Made by a program: the position numbers and the translations under genes. 64,000 bases of DNA from Herbaspirillum rhizosphaerae (GTDB taxonomy: Bacteria; Pseudomonadota; Gammaproteobacteria; Burkholderiales; Burkholderiaceae_D): positions 62,001-126,000 of the forward strand of contig NZ_LFLU01000004.1 in assembly GCF_001189965.1 (NCBI RefSeq), in the 5' to 3' direction. Shown here piece after piece: positions 20,339 to 31,220 of this stretch (position 1 is the first letter of the stretch; each line of letters starts with the position of its first letter). The notes under the pieces are model-generated. The model saw nothing but the letters and a program-made list of their open reading frames with translations, had not been told where the DNA came from and did not search any database.

Positions 20339-21505
20339 CTAAGCTCCTTGCGCAAAACGGGTCGTCTGCCGGCGATCCAGCAAGGCGCATACCGCTTGCG
20401 CGCTGACGTTGGCGGTGTCGCGCAATAAAGAGTGATGCATGTCGGTAAAGCGCTGGCGCAGGCGTTGCAGATGCGCCGGATCGTCCAGTTGCTGCCACAG
20501 CGCATCGGCCAAGGCTTGCGGCGTGGCGGCATCCTGCAACAGCTCCGGAACCACAAACTCGCGCGCCAGAATATTCGGCAAGCCGACCCACGGCTGATAA
20601 TTCATGTGCCGCATGATCTCGTAGGAAGCACGCATCATCTTGTAGGCAATCACCATCGGTTTCTTGTAGAGCGCGACTTCCAGCGACGCCGTACCGGAGG
20701 CGACCAGGACTGCATCCGCCGCTGCCATTGCGCCATGCGACTGCCCGTTGACGATCAGGATGTCCAGATCCGCACAATTGTTTTCCGCGATCAATTGCTC
20801 GAAATAGGCGCGCTGCTTGTCACCGGCCATGGGCGCCACGAATTGCAGTCGCGGCTCGCGCTGCTTCAGCAATCTGGCTGCACCGAGAAAACTCGCCGTG
20901 TTGTACTTGAGCTCCGACATGCGGCTGCCGGGGAGAATCGCGACCACGCGAGTATCCTGTTGCAAGCCAAGGGCTACGCGCGCGGCAGCCTGATCGGGCT
21001 CCATGGGAATGACTTCCGCCAGCGGATGCCCGACATAGGTCACCGGCACGCCGGCCTTGCGGTAGATTTCTTCTTCGAACGGGAAAATCACCAGCATGTG
21101 TGACACCGCGCGCGCGATTTTCTTGATGCGTCCGCCGCGCCAGGCCCAGATTTGCGGGCCGATGAAATGCATGGTCGGAATGCCGGACTCGCGCAACTGC
21201 TGCTCCAGCCCCAGATTGAAGCCGCCATAATCGACGCCGATGAACACCGCCGGGCGCTCGGCCAGCAGTTGATCGCGCAAGGCGTTCTGGATTCCCTTGA
21301 TTTCGCGATAGCGCGGGATGACTTCGAACAGGCCCCGGACAGTCAGCTTGTCCATCGGCCAGTCGCTGATGAAGCCGTGCTCCGCCATGTGCGGACCGCC
21401 GATGCCGTGCAGGCGCGCATCCGGCAAACGCGGACGCAGGCCGGACAACAAGCGGCTCGCCAGCAGGTCGCCCGAGCTTTCGCCGGCGACCATGGCGATC
21501 GACAT
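20339..21505 (-). CDS. lpxB: Lipid-A-disaccharide synthase
   Basis: Joins UDP-2,3-diacylglucosamine and lipid X to form the lipid A disaccharide; a GT19 glycosyltransferase at the inner face of the inner membrane. From the ATG at 21505 the protein has 388 aa and begins MSIAMVAGESSGDLLA, matching the family start. The C-terminal part has the substrate-site pattern SGTASLEVALYKKPMVIAYK. The ATG lies one base past the lpxA stop, so the two are translationally coupled; a start at 21547 inside lpxA would add a non-homologous stretch. Confidence 0.96.
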   Translation of the reverse strand: MSIAMVAGESSGDLLASRLLSGLRPRLPDARLHGIGGPHMAEHGFISDWPMDKLTVRGLFEVIPRYREIKGIQNALRDQLLAERPAVFIGVDYGGFNLGLEQQLRESGIPTMHFIGPQIWAWRGGRIKKIARAVSHMLVIFPFEEEIYRKAGVPVTYVGHPLAEVIPMEPDQAAARVALGLQQDTRVVAILPGSRMSELKYNTASFLGAARLLKQREPRLQFVAPMAGDKQRAYFEQLIAENNCADLDILIVNGQSHGAMAAADAVLVASGTASLEVALYKKPMVIAYKMMRASYEIMRHMNYQPWVGLPNILAREFVVPELLQDAATPQALADALWQQLDDPAHLQRLRQRFTDMHHSLLRDTANVSAQAVCALLDRRQTTRFAQGA

Positions 21506-21506
21506 C

Positions 21507-22295
21507 TTATCGGATGATGCCACGAGAGGACGATGCGATGAATTCACGCATCAGGCGGATGTATGCAGCCGATTCGGGGGATTTTTCTTCTTGCAGCAGC
21601 AATTCCTGCCTGGCTTCTTCCAGCGGCAGGCTGGAGCGATAGATGGCCTTGTACGCACGCTTGATGGCGGCGATCTGCTCCGGCGTGAAACCGCGACGCT
21701 TCAGGCCTTCGCTGTTGATGCCTGCCGGCACGGCGCGATTGCCTGCGGCCGTGACGAAGGGCGGGATATCCTGGCTGACGGCTGCAGTAAATGCCGTCAT
21801 GGCATGCGCGCCGATATGGCAGAACTGATGCACCGAGGTAAAGCCGCCGAGGAATACCCAGTCGCCCAGATGCACGTGACCGGCGAGCGTGGCATTGTTG
21901 GCCAGAATGATGTTGTTTCCGAGCTGGCAATCATGGGCAATATGCACGTAGGCCATGATCCAGTTGTCGTCGCCGATGCGGGTCACGCCTGCATCCTGCG
22001 TCGTCCCCAGATTGAAGGTGACGAATTCCCGGATGGTGTTGCGATCGCCGATTTCCAGACGAGTCGGCTCGCCGGCGTATTTCTTGTCTTGCGGCGCAGC
22101 GCCCAGGGAGCCGAACTGAAAAATCTGATTATCGCGGCCGATGGTCGTATGGCCTTCGATCACGACGTGCGGGCCGATTTTTGTGCCGGCGTCGACGCGC
22201 ACGTTGGCGCCGATCACCGAATAGGCACCGACCTCGACCGTTGAATCGAGCTGAGCGCCCGACTCAATAACGGCGGTAGGATGAATGCGCGACAT
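21507..22295 (-). CDS. lpxA: UDP-N-acetylglucosamine O-acyltransferase
   Basis: First step of lipid A synthesis: transfers 3-hydroxyacyl from ACP to UDP-GlcNAc. At 262 aa it is the standard length. A left-handed beta-helix of hexapeptide repeats ([14 protein letters not shown] onwards) covers residues 1-185, with the catalytic His region in [16 protein letters not shown], followed by a C-terminal helical domain ([15 protein letters not shown]). Placed between fabZ and lpxB in the lpxD-fabZ-lpxA-lpxB cluster. Confidence 0.97.
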   Translation of the reverse strand: MSRIHPTAVIESGAQLDSTVEVGAYSVIGANVRVDAGTKIGPHVVIEGHTTIGRDNQIFQFGSLGAAPQDKKYAGEPTRLEIGDRNTIREFVTFNLGTTQDAGVTRIGDDNWIMAYVHIAHDCQLGNNIILANNATLAGHVHLGDWVFLGGFTSVHQFCHIGAHAMTAFTAAVSQDIPPFVTAAGNRAVPAGINSEGLKRRGFTPEQIAAIKRAYKAIYRSSLPLEEARQELLLQEEKSPESAAYIRLMREFIASSSRGIIR

Positions 22296-22298
22296 GGC

Positions 22299-22763
22299 TT
22301 AGCCTGCCTGGCTGGCGTCGTTGGCATTGCGCATGGTGCACATCAGGTCGCCTTCGACAGCAACCTGGCCGTCAACTGTCGCGACTGCCTTGTATTTCCA
22401 GATACCGCGCGCGCGGCGGGTAATTTCCACGTGCATCTTCAACTGGTCGCCCGGCTCCACCGGACGCTTGAAGCGTGCATTGTCGATACCGACGAAATAC
22501 ACCACGGTATTGGCGTCAGGCTTGCGGCCTTCAGTCAGGAAGGAGAGCAAGGCAGCGGTCTGCGCCAGCGCTTCGATCATCAATACGCCCGGCATCACAG
22601 GCTTGTGCGGAAAATGGCCGTTGAAAAATTCTTCGTTGACGGTCACGTTCTTGATGGCGGTGATGTCCTTGCCGCTTTCCCAGGTAAGAACGCGATCCAC
22701 CAACAACAGCGGATAACGGTGCGGGAGGTATTCTTTGATTTGATTGATATCGAGACTAGTCAT
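22299..22763 (-). CDS. fabZ: 3-hydroxyacyl-[ACP] dehydratase
   Basis: Hot-dog fold dehydratase of fatty-acid elongation. It competes with LpxA for hydroxyacyl-ACP, so its place here couples phospholipid and lipid A synthesis. 154 aa from the ATG at 22763, which overlaps the lpxD stop by 8 bp. The catalytic pair His50 and Glu64 lies in [21 protein letters not shown]. An in-frame start at 22841 lies inside lpxD and is rejected. Confidence 0.96.
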   Translation of the reverse strand: MTSLDINQIKEYLPHRYPLLLVDRVLTWESGKDITAIKNVTVNEEFFNGHFPHKPVMPGVLMIEALAQTAALLSFLTEGRKPDANTVVYFVGIDNARFKRPVEPGDQLKMHVEITRRARGIWKYKAVATVDGQVAVEGDLMCTMRNANDASQAG

Positions 22764-23832
22764 TTTTTTGCTCAGTATTGTGCTCAGTAAGCGGCTCTGT
22801 AAGCGATTTGATCGTTTTTTCCAACGCACGGATTTTCTCACGCATTGTGCTCAGATTGCGCACTAATGCTGCCGATTTTTCCCATTCTCCGTGCTTGGCG
22901 ATAGGGTAAAAGCCGGTATATTGCCCTGGCTCCAGGATCGAACGGAGCGCCAGCGTGCCTGCCGAGACGTGCACCTTGTCGGCAATCGTAATATGGCCGT
23001 GAATCATCGCCGCGCCGCCGATCGAGCAATATTTGCCGATTTTGGCACTGCCGGCGATACCCGCACAGGCTGCAATCGCGGTGTGCGCGCCAATATGACA
23101 GTTGTGGGCGATCTGAATCTGGTTGTCGAGCTTGACGCCGTCTTCCAGCACCGTATCGGACAAGGCGCCGCGGTCTATCGTCGTATTGGCCCCGATTTCG
23201 ACGTCGCTGCCGATGACCACCCTGCCCACCTGAGGAATCTTGATCCAGGCGCCGCCTTCGTTGGCAAAACCGAAGCCGTCCGCGCCGATCACGACACCCG
23301 AATGCACGATGCCGCGCTCGCCGATTTCACAACCGGCATGAAACGTCACGCGTGCATAGAAATGCGTATCTGCGCCAATGCGTGCATTGCGTCCGACATA
23401 ACTGCCGGCATCAATCACAACACGTTCGCCGATGACGGCGCCGGCTTCAATCACGACTTGCGGTCCGATCGTCGCGCTCGCCGCTACCTGGGCGGTGTCG
23501 TCTACGCAGGCGCTGCGGTGAATGCCGGCGGTAACGGGCACGGCTGCCTGTGCGGCGAATAACTGCGCTGCACGGGCAAAATAGGCGTAGGGATTCTTGA
23601 CGACGATGCGCGCGCCCGGATAAGCGGCGACAGCCGCGTCGTCCACTTCGGACAAAATCAGGGCGGCAGCTTGCGTCTGCTCTGCCTGGGATCGGAACTT
23701 GGGATTGGAGAGGAACGTGATGTGCGACGATGTCGCACCATCCAAAGGCGCGATGCCGCTGACGTCAATCTGCGCATCGCCTTTTAGCTGGCCACCCAAG
23801 CGTTCGACCAACTGTTCTAGCCGAATACTCAT
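22756..23832 (-). CDS. lpxD: UDP-3-O-acylglucosamine N-acyltransferase
   Basis: Adds the second hydroxyacyl chain in lipid A synthesis. The 358-aa protein has an N-terminal uridine-binding domain ([15 protein letters not shown]), then a beta-helix of hexapeptide repeats from about residue 100 to 310 with the catalytic His region in [16 protein letters not shown]-terminal helix ends in a Gln/Asn/Lys-rich tail. It follows the Skp/OmpH gene after 109 bp, in the conserved bamA-skp-lpxD order. Confidence 0.97.
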   Translation of the reverse strand: MSIRLEQLVERLGGQLKGDAQIDVSGIAPLDGATSSHITFLSNPKFRSQAEQTQAAALILSEVDDAAVAAYPGARIVVKNPYAYFARAAQLFAAQAAVPVTAGIHRSACVDDTAQVAASATIGPQVVIEAGAVIGERVVIDAGSYVGRNARIGADTHFYARVTFHAGCEIGERGIVHSGVVIGADGFGFANEGGAWIKIPQVGRVVIGSDVEIGANTTIDRGALSDTVLEDGVKLDNQIQIAHNCHIGAHTAIAACAGIAGSAKIGKYCSIGGAAMIHGHITIADKVHVSAGTLALRSILEPGQYTGFYPIAKHGEWEKSAALVRNLSTMREKIRALEKTIKSLTEPLTEHNTEQKND

Positions 23833-23941
23833 CTTGGCCTTCTTAGATTATTGCACTACCTGCTCAAGCAGCGCAGATTGGCGATTTCTCTTCGGGACAA
23901 TCTGCGTGCCTGGGGTAAGCATGATGACGATTTGAACCGGC

Positions 23942-24463
23942 TTACTTGGCCAGCTCTTTCAGAACCTTGTCGGTGATATCGATGCGCTTGCTGGCGTAGA
24001 CTGCTTCCTGGAAAACGATATCGTATTTTTCAGCTTCGGCGATCTGGCGAATCACCTTGTTGGTGCGCTCCAGAACAACCGACAATTCTTCATTGCGACG
24101 CTGATTCAGGTCTTCGCGGAATTCACGTTGCTTGCGCTGGAATTCCTTGTCGATATCGGCCAGGTCGCGCTGACGCTTAACGCGCTCGGACTCGGACAAA
24201 ACAGCGGCATCCTTGTCCAGCTTGTCCGACTGTGCCTTCAGGCGTGCAGCCATGTCTGCGATGTCTTTTTCGCGCTTGGCGAATTCGGCTTCCAGCTTGG
24301 TTTGCGCAGCCTTGGCAGGCACGGCTTCACGGAAGATGCGCTCAGTACTGACAAAAGCGATTTTCGATTCTTGCGCCTGCACATTTGCAAACGACAACAT
24401 GCCGACAGCCAGCGTTGCGGCTTGGATCGACATCAGTGATTTAGTAATAAACTTCAAGATCAT
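23942..24463 (-). CDS. skp: Periplasmic chaperone Skp/OmpH
   Basis: 173-aa periplasmic holdase for unfolded outer-membrane proteins. It has a signal peptide (Lys4/Lys8, hydrophobic core, cleavage probably after VQAQ near residue 30), then QESKIAFVSTERIF and a long charged coiled-coil hairpin (about residues 60-140) rich in Glu, Lys, Arg and Gln, as in the tentacles of Skp. It lies between bamA and lpxD. The spacing of GGAG to the first ATG is short; an ATG ten codons later would also leave a signal peptide. Confidence 0.93.
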   Translation of the reverse strand: MILKFITKSLMSIQAATLAVGMLSFANVQAQESKIAFVSTERIFREAVPAKAAQTKLEAEFAKREKDIADMAARLKAQSDKLDKDAAVLSESERVKRQRDLADIDKEFQRKQREFREDLNQRRNEELSVVLERTNKVIRQIAEAEKYDIVFQEAVYASKRIDITDKVLKELAK

Positions 24464-24508
24464 TCTCCGTAATACAGATTTCTATTATGCCACGAGCTGA
24501 TCGGCTGA

Positions 24509-26881
24509 TCAGAATCCGGTGCCCAGTTGGAACTGGAAGTTTTGCGCCTTGTCGCCGGTCTTCGCGTTCAGCGGCTTACCGTAGCTCAGCTTCAGCGGAC
24601 CGATTGGCGAGATCCAGCTGATACCGAAACCGGTGGAATAGCGCAGATCGTTGATTTTAATACGCTCGCCATCGGCAAAGACGTTACCGCCGTCAACGAA
24701 GGTAAACCAGCGCAAACTACGATCCTGTCCCGAACCAGGGAACGGGAATTGCAACTCCACGTTGGCGATCAGACGCGATGCACCGCCCATGGAATCGCCG
24801 TATTGGTCTTTCAGGTTACCCAGGGACGAAGCCTCATATCCGCGAACCGTACCGATACCACCGGCGTAGTAGTTCTTGAAGATTGGATAAGGCTTGCCGC
24901 CAAAGCCCTTGCCGTAGTCAACTTCGCCGTTCCAGGCCAGCGTCGCGGCATTGCTCCAGAAAGGCTGGAAGTATTGATGCTGATACGTCGCACGATAATA
25001 CTGCAAGGTGCCGATACCCGAGACTTCCAGGTTGGCGCGCTGGTATACGCCCTTGGTCGGCACCAGTGCGCTGTCGCGGCTGTCGCGCTGCCATGCGACG
25101 GTCAACGGGAAGCTGGTCGTGGTGGCGGTGCCGATGCCGCAAGTGCCGTCATTGACGACATCGCATCCTCTTGCGCCGGTGCCGCTGCCGAAGTCGCGCA
25201 CATACTGACGATACAGGCTCGGGCTGGAACTGTCGGTGTCGACCTTGGTATTTTCAATACCGACGCCGAAGAAGACGCGGTCCAGCTCGGAGAACGGCAC
25301 GCCGAATTTCACGCTGCCGCCGATCGTCTTCACGCGATAGTCACCTGTGGTGTATGCCGACGGACGAATTGTCCGCAGGAACACTTCATAGGTACGGCTG
25401 ATGCCGTCATCCGTGAAGTACGGATTGGTCTGCGACACCGCGATCGTGCGATAACGGGAGCTGGTGTTGACTTCGATACCGACGGTATTGCCGCTGCCGA
25501 ATGCATTTTCCTGCGAAATCGAACCGGTCAGGCTCAGCTTGTCCGTTTGCGAGAAGCCGGCGCCGATCATGATGTTGCCTGTCGGCTTTTCTTCCACCTT
25601 CATGTTGACATCGATCTGGTCGGTGCTGTTCGGCACTTCCGGCGTCTCGATGGTGACTTCCTTGAAGTAGCCCAGGCGGTCGACGCGGTCGCGCGACAAC
25701 TTGATCTTTTCGCCGTCGTACCAGGAATCTTCAAACTGGCGGAATTCGCGGCGGATGACTTCGTCGCGCGTCTTGGTATTACCGGCAATGTTGATATGGC
25801 GCACGTACACGCGCTTGCCCGGATCGACCATGATGGTGAAGGCAACTTCCTTCTTCTCGCGGTCGACATTCGGATTGGCGTTGACGTTGGCAAACGCATA
25901 GCCGAAATTGCCGAGACGTTCGCTGATCTTCTTGGTGCTGTCGGTGAGCTTGGTGCCGGAATACACGTCACCCTTTTTCAACTGAACCAGCGCTGCCAGG
26001 TCGCTCTGCATGCCGAACATTTCGCCGTCGAGCTTGATGTCGGAGACCGTGTATTTTTCGCCTTCGTTGATGTTGATGGTGATGTAGATGTCTTTCTTGT
26101 CAGGCGTGATCGAGACCTGAGTAGATTCGATCTGCATTTCAAGATAGCCGCGATCCAGATAATAGGAACGCAGCGATTCGATATCGCCGGCCAGCTTTTG
26201 CTTGGAGTATTGATCCGCCTTGGTGTACCAGGTGAACCAACCCGGCGTAGTCAATTTGAGCTGGTCGCGCAAATTGCCGTCGGAGAACGCCTTGTTGCCG
26301 ACAATGTTGATTTGCCTGATGCGCGAGACGTCGCCCTCATCCACGGCAAAACTCACCGCAACACGGTTACGCTCAACAGGGGTGATCGTTGTGGTGACCT
26401 TGGCGCCATACAGACCGCGCGACAAATATTGGCGCTTGAGCTCCTGCTCCGCGCGATCGACTTGCGATTTATCAAAAATACGCGATTCCGCAACGCCGAT
26501 TTCCTTGAGCGCCTTGGTCAGTTGTTCCTTGTCGAATTCTTTGATGCCGGTGAAGTCGACACTGGCAATCGCCGGACGCTCTTCCACCTGGATCACCAGC
26601 ACGTCGCCTTCGGCTTCGACACGAACGTCCTTGAAGAAGCCGGTCGCGTACAACGCCTTGATCGCGGCAGTACCCTTTTCGTCGGTGAAGGTATCGCCCA
26701 CTCGCACCGGCAAGTAGCTGAACACCGTACCGGCTTCGGTACGCTGAATGCCTTCGACGCGAATGTCCTTGACCACGAACGGTTCGACGGCGAATGCCTG
26801 ATTGCAGAAGGCAAGCGCAGCAACGGCGATCAGGCTACGGGAAAAGGTCGGTGCAGGGAAATGCGCAGAATGTAAGTTCAT
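24509..26881 (-). CDS. bamA: Outer membrane assembly factor BamA
   Basis: 790-aa core of the beta-barrel assembly machine. A signal peptide ends near AFA at residue 31, five POTRA domains extend to about residue 370 (the first starting PFVVKDIRVEGIQR), and a 16-strand barrel runs to the C-terminal Phe790 in the usual aromatic-ending beta signal. The GYGF-like conserved barrel loop (VRGYEASSLG, about 680) carries the VRGF/Y motif. It is between rseP and skp. Nothing is truncated. Confidence 0.97.
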   Translation of the reverse strand: MNLHSAHFPAPTFSRSLIAVAALAFCNQAFAVEPFVVKDIRVEGIQRTEAGTVFSYLPVRVGDTFTDEKGTAAIKALYATGFFKDVRVEAEGDVLVIQVEERPAIASVDFTGIKEFDKEQLTKALKEIGVAESRIFDKSQVDRAEQELKRQYLSRGLYGAKVTTTITPVERNRVAVSFAVDEGDVSRIRQINIVGNKAFSDGNLRDQLKLTTPGWFTWYTKADQYSKQKLAGDIESLRSYYLDRGYLEMQIESTQVSITPDKKDIYITININEGEKYTVSDIKLDGEMFGMQSDLAALVQLKKGDVYSGTKLTDSTKKISERLGNFGYAFANVNANPNVDREKKEVAFTIMVDPGKRVYVRHINIAGNTKTRDEVIRREFRQFEDSWYDGEKIKLSRDRVDRLGYFKEVTIETPEVPNSTDQIDVNMKVEEKPTGNIMIGAGFSQTDKLSLTGSISQENAFGSGNTVGIEVNTSSRYRTIAVSQTNPYFTDDGISRTYEVFLRTIRPSAYTTGDYRVKTIGGSVKFGVPFSELDRVFFGVGIENTKVDTDSSSPSLYRQYVRDFGSGTGARGCDVVNDGTCGIGTATTTSFPLTVAWQRDSRDSALVPTKGVYQRANLEVSGIGTLQYYRATYQHQYFQPFWSNAATLAWNGEVDYGKGFGGKPYPIFKNYYAGGIGTVRGYEASSLGNLKDQYGDSMGGASRLIANVELQFPFPGSGQDRSLRWFTFVDGGNVFADGERIKINDLRYSTGFGISWISPIGPLKLSYGKPLNAKTGDKAQNFQFQLGTGF

Positions 26882-26987
26882 TAGCTATCGTTTATTAACT
26901 ATGTTTTTGCCGACAATTTTTAACAATAGTCGAACATATGTAAAGTCAAAAGCCATCCTTGCCATCAGGACGGCTTGGGACGAATCC

Positions 26988-28352
26988 TTAAAACATCAGA
27001 CGGACAATGTCGTTAAATGCAGCAACGATCATCAACGTCATCAAAATACCCAGACCAGCACGTTGAGCAATTTCCCCAAAGCGCTCAGAAACAGGACGTC
27101 CGGTCAAAATCTCCAGCGAATAATACAGCAAATGGCCGCCATCTAAAACCGGGATGGGCAGCAGGTTCATGACACCGAGACTGATGCTGATAAACGCAAT
27201 GAAGCTCAGATAGCTGACCAGCCCGACTTTGGCAGTCTGTCCGGCGTAGTCGGCGATGGTAATCGGGCCGGTAATATTTTTCCATGAAACCTGGCCGACG
27301 ATCATTTTCCCTATCATCTTCAGCGTCATTGCGCTGGTGTCCCAGGTTTTCTGAGCGCCCTTGGCGATCGCCGTCCACGGGGCATCGCTGACGACGATCA
27401 TTTCCGGCGCCAGCGGCACTTCCACCTTGATGCGCCCTATCGTCTGGCCATTGTCGTTCAGCGTATCGGGCGTCACCCGGATGTGGAATTCGCTTTGGCC
27501 GCGCATGCCATGCAGCAGCAGCGGCTTGCCGGGAGAAGAGCGGACCAATTCTACCAGCGCCAGACCGTCTTTGATCTGCATGCCGTTCACGTCGAGAATC
27601 AGGTCGCCCTTTTGCAAGCCGGCCTGCATTGCCGGGCCTTCCATGATCTTGCCGAGTATGGCCGGAGGACGCGCCAGCGTCAGGCCCAGCTTCGCCAGGA
27701 AATCGCTTTCGAGATCCTTGCTCGTTACGCCATCGAGCGGCAAATTGACCGAATCCAGCAGTTTGCCGCCGTTAAGCCCATTGTTGATGCGCTCCACATC
27801 CAGGCGCGCAGGCGTCTTCTCGAGCACGTGCTGCATCAGCTCCCAGCGCACTTCCGACCAAGCCTGAACCGGCACACCGTTGATTGCTGTAATCGTTTCG
27901 CCGCCGCGCAGGCCGGCCTGATAAGCAGCCGTCTGCTCCGCCATCGGGCGCAGCTTGGGGACTGGTTCGGGAATGCCGTGCATGAACAAGCCGGCAAACA
28001 AGAGAATGGCGAGGATGAAATTGGCCACCGGGCCGGCGGCAACGATGGCGATACGGCGCCAGACGGACTGACGCGTGAATTCGCGCTTGAGATCCTGCGG
28101 CGACATGTCGCTGACATCCTGCTCGCGGGCGTCGAGCATCTTGACGTAGCCGCCCAGCGGCAAAATCGACAAGGCCCACTCGGTCTGATCGCGACCGAAG
28201 CGGCGGGAATAGATCACACGCCCCATGCCGACGGAAAAACGCAAAACCTTGACGCCGCACAAGCGCGCCACCCAGTAATGCCCCAGTTCGTGCACGACGA
28301 CCAGCGTACCGAGCGCGACCGCGAAGGCCAGCAGAGTGTGCAACAGGTTCAT
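26988..28352 (-). CDS. rseP: RseP-type site-2 intramembrane protease
   Basis: Zinc metalloprotease that cuts membrane-embedded anti-sigma factors and remnant signal peptides. 454 aa from the ATG at 28352, with the HExxH motif (His21, Glu22, His25) in the first transmembrane helix, two PDZ domains (about residues 115-300), and the PVLDGGHLLYY zinc-ligand motif near residue 402. I reject a start at 28415, which would overlap dxr. It sits 10 bp after dxr; an RpoE-RseA system must be elsewhere. Confidence 0.95.
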   Translation of the reverse strand: MNLLHTLLAFAVALGTLVVVHELGHYWVARLCGVKVLRFSVGMGRVIYSRRFGRDQTEWALSILPLGGYVKMLDAREQDVSDMSPQDLKREFTRQSVWRRIAIVAAGPVANFILAILLFAGLFMHGIPEPVPKLRPMAEQTAAYQAGLRGGETITAINGVPVQAWSEVRWELMQHVLEKTPARLDVERINNGLNGGKLLDSVNLPLDGVTSKDLESDFLAKLGLTLARPPAILGKIMEGPAMQAGLQKGDLILDVNGMQIKDGLALVELVRSSPGKPLLLHGMRGQSEFHIRVTPDTLNDNGQTIGRIKVEVPLAPEMIVVSDAPWTAIAKGAQKTWDTSAMTLKMIGKMIVGQVSWKNITGPITIADYAGQTAKVGLVSYLSFIAFISISLGVMNLLPIPVLDGGHLLYYSLEILTGRPVSERFGEIAQRAGLGILMTLMIVAAFNDIVRLMF

Positions 28353-28362
28353 GACAGAAAGA

Positions 28363-29535
28363 TCATAAAGACAAGCAGGAGTGCGCGAACGAGCGTGCCA
28401 GCTGATCTTGCTCAATCAGGGCGTCGATATCGGTGACGGGACCATGGGGAAGTTTATCCATGACGCGGGCGATCACTTGATCAATCATGCGGAATCCGAT
28501 TTCTTGATTCAGGAATGCCTGGACGGCAACTTCGTTGGCGGCGTTGAGAATCGCCGCCGAGCTGCCCCCGGCTTGCAGTGCATCATACGCCAGTTTCAGA
28601 CACGGAAAACGCCCAAAATCCGGACGCTCGAAAAATAACTGCCCGATCTGAGCCAGATCCAGCTGCGCCACCCCGGATTCAATCCGTTCCGGGTAAGCCA
28701 GCGCATTGGCGATGGGGGTACGCATATCCGGATTACCCAACTGCGCCAGCACGGAACCGTCTATGTAGGACACCATCGAGTGAATCACGCTTTGCGGATG
28801 AATCATGACCTCGATCTTGTCGGCCGGCGCGCCGAACAGCCAGTGCGCCTCGATGACCTCCAGCCCCTTGTTCATCATGGTGGCGGAATCCACCGAAATC
28901 TTGCGTCCCATGACCCATTTCGGATGCGCCACCGCCTCTTCCGGTGTCACGCTATCCAGGGTAGCAACGTCGCGCTTAAGGAAGGGGCCGCCCGATGCCG
29001 TCAACAGTATTTTGGAAATCCCCGCGTCCGGCAGCGACCGGCGATAGTCGTGCGGCAGGCACTGAAAAATGGCGTTGTGTTCGCTGTCGATAGGCAGCAA
29101 GCTTGCCTTGTGCTGCGCCACGGCGTCGATCAGCAACTGGCCGGACATGACCAGCGCTTCTTTGTTGGCCAGCAGGATTTTCTTGCCTGCGCGTGCAGCC
29201 GCCAGCGTCGACGCCAGACCTGCAGCGCCGACGATGGCCGCCATGACAGTATCGCACTCCGCAGCACCGGCCACTTCGCACAGCGCCTGCGCGCCGTAGA
29301 GCACCTCGGTGCGCAACTGGCCGGCCTTGAGTTTTTGCTGTAACGCCTGCGCCGCCTGCGCCGTACCGACCACCGCCAGCTTGGGATGAAAACGCAGGCA
29401 TTGCTCAGCCAGCTCATCCACACGCGAGTGTGCAGTCAGGGCATAGACCCGATAACGGTCCGGATGGCGTGCAATGACATCCAGCGTAGAAACGCCGATG
29501 GAACCGGTAGAACCGAGAACGGTAATTGCCTGCAT
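28363..29535 (-). CDS. dxr: 1-deoxy-D-xylulose 5-phosphate reductoisomerase
   Basis: Second enzyme of the MEP isoprenoid pathway, giving MEP with NADPH. 390 aa. The N-terminal NADPH site is [28 protein letters not shown] lies near residue 125, and the metal and substrate residues are in [13 protein letters not shown] (about 150). Helical C-terminal domain. Placed between cdsA and rseP, a usual betaproteobacterial order that links isoprenoid supply with undecaprenyl synthesis by uppS upstream. Confidence 0.97.
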   Translation of the reverse strand: MQAITVLGSTGSIGVSTLDVIARHPDRYRVYALTAHSRVDELAEQCLRFHPKLAVVGTAQAAQALQQKLKAGQLRTEVLYGAQALCEVAGAAECDTVMAAIVGAAGLASTLAAARAGKKILLANKEALVMSGQLLIDAVAQHKASLLPIDSEHNAIFQCLPHDYRRSLPDAGISKILLTASGGPFLKRDVATLDSVTPEEAVAHPKWVMGRKISVDSATMMNKGLEVIEAHWLFGAPADKIEVMIHPQSVIHSMVSYIDGSVLAQLGNPDMRTPIANALAYPERIESGVAQLDLAQIGQLFFERPDFGRFPCLKLAYDALQAGGSSAAILNAANEVAVQAFLNQEIGFRMIDQVIARVMDKLPHGPVTDIDALIEQDQLARSFAHSCLSL

Positions 29536-29542
29536 GAAATTC

Positions 29543-30358
29543 CTACAACCAGAGATCGATCAGCGCCGCCAGCGGCAAAACCGGGATCAGGGCATCGATC
29601 CGATCCAATACGCCGCCGTGACCGGGCAATAAATTACTGCTGTCCTTGAAACCGGCACGGCGCTTCAATTGAGACTCGAACAAATCGCCGACAACGCTGG
29701 CCGCGACCAGCAAGGTCATGACGACGATGAAGCCAGGCCAGCCAAAGCGCTCATACAAACGCCCCGAAAATGTATCGCCGTCGAGATAGATGACCACGGC
29801 AGCGGCAATCACCAGCACCGCAAGCCACCCGCCGACAGCGCCTTCCCAGGATTTGCCCGGGGAAATCGATGGTGCCAGCTTGTGCCGGCCGAAACCCTTG
29901 CCGGCAAAATACGCGCCGATATCCGCAACCCAGACGATCGCCATGACCGACAGCAAATACAAGGGAGAGTGTTGAAACAGGGAAACAATCGCAATGAAAC
30001 AGCCCATGAGCGCCAGCGTGTATGTCACGCTGAGCAGGCGGTTTCCGGAAGTGCCCAGCGCCGGTAAGCCAAGCTTCAACGCCGGCACGAAGCGAATCAC
30101 CCACAGCGCCACGCACAAGCCGAACAAGCTGCGCACGCTCGGCAAGCCGCTGACGAAAATGATGATGGCATAACCGACTGCCCAAAACCCGGCCCAGACT
30201 TGCGGCCGCGACAGGCGAAACAGGCGCAGCCCTTCCCAGGCGCCGGCGGCAAAAAAGGCCAGCGTCACAGCAGCAAACGCAAAGAAATTATTCAAAAAGA
30301 GGATAGGCAACAGAATTGCCAGGAGAACCAACGCCGTGATGACACGCGTTTTTAGCAT
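29543..30358 (-). CDS. cdsA: Phosphatidate cytidylyltransferase
   Basis: Makes CDP-diacylglycerol from phosphatidate and CTP at the inner membrane, feeding all phospholipids. 271 aa from the ATG at 30358, with about seven to eight transmembrane segments. The CDP-alcohol signature lies near the C-terminus: [20 protein letters not shown] followed by [13 protein letters not shown]. The ATG shares one base with the uppS stop (TGATG), showing translational coupling. Confidence 0.95.
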   Translation of the reverse strand: MLKTRVITALVLLAILLPILFLNNFFAFAAVTLAFFAAGAWEGLRLFRLSRPQVWAGFWAVGYAIIIFVSGLPSVRSLFGLCVALWVIRFVPALKLGLPALGTSGNRLLSVTYTLALMGCFIAIVSLFQHSPLYLLSVMAIVWVADIGAYFAGKGFGRHKLAPSISPGKSWEGAVGGWLAVLVIAAAVVIYLDGDTFSGRLYERFGWPGFIVVMTLLVAASVVGDLFESQLKRRAGFKDSSNLLPGHGGVLDRIDALIPVLPLAALIDLWL

Positions 30359-31116
30359 CAGGAGGCCTTTTTCTGCTCGACCAATTGCTCGCTGGTGCGA
30401 CCGAAACGCCGTTCGCGCTGGCGATAGGAGTCGATCGCCTTGTCCAGCTCCGCCCCATCGAAATCGGGCCAATAGGTCTCAGTAAAATACAATTCGCTAT
30501 AGGCAAGTTGCCACAGCAGGAAGTTGGAGATGCGCTCTTCGCCGCCGGTACGGATGAACAGATCCGGTTCGGGGGCGTAAGCCATCGCCAAATGGGGAGT
30601 TAATTGCTCTTCGGAAAAATCGGTGGCGCCAGGCTGCTCCTTGATCATCTTGCCGACCGCTTGCATGATGTCCCAGCGACCGCCGTAATTGGCGCAAATC
30701 GTCAGCGTCAACCGCGTGTTGCCGGCGGTCTGCGCCTCGGCCTTGGCGACCATATCTTGCAGCTTGGCGTCGAATCGACCGAGGTCACCCACCACGCGCA
30801 GACGAATATTGTTCGCGTGCATCTTGCTGACTTCGCGTTCCAGCGCCGTCATGAACAAACGCATCAGCAGCGAGACCTCGTCGGCGGGACGACGCCAGTT
30901 TTCAGAACTGAACGCAAACAGCGTCAGGTATTCCACGCCGCGCTGCGAGCAAGCCTCGACGATCGTGCGCACCGCCTCGACGCCCTTGACGTGCCCTGCC
31001 ACGCGCGGCAAAAAACGTTTGGTCGCCCAACGCCCATTGCCATCCATGATGATGGCAACGTGGCGCGGCACCGAGGAAACCGGCGGCACAGCCTGGGTTG
31101 AGCTTTTATGAGTCAT
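30358..31116 (-). CDS. uppS: Undecaprenyl diphosphate synthase
   Basis: cis-Prenyltransferase making the C55 lipid carrier for peptidoglycan and O-antigen. 252 aa, with catalytic Asp25 in [10 protein letters not shown], the [11 protein letters not shown] motif near residue 86, and the C-terminal [19 protein letters not shown] motif. First of the uppS-cdsA-dxr-rseP block, starting 104 bp after frr. Confidence 0.97.
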   Translation of the reverse strand: MTHKSSTQAVPPVSSVPRHVAIIMDGNGRWATKRFLPRVAGHVKGVEAVRTIVEACSQRGVEYLTLFAFSSENWRRPADEVSLLMRLFMTALEREVSKMHANNIRLRVVGDLGRFDAKLQDMVAKAEAQTAGNTRLTLTICANYGGRWDIMQAVGKMIKEQPGATDFSEEQLTPHLAMAYAPEPDLFIRTGGEERISNFLLWQLAYSELYFTETYWPDFDGAELDKAIDSYRQRERRFGRTSEQLVEQKKAS

Positions 31117-31220
31117 ACAGTGTAAAAAATCCGGGTGAGCGATGTTGCCGGCGCCGGCCTGGCCAAGCCTGGCGGCGCCACATCGAATGAATCATCGCAT
31201 AAGCTGCAGCGACGATGCGC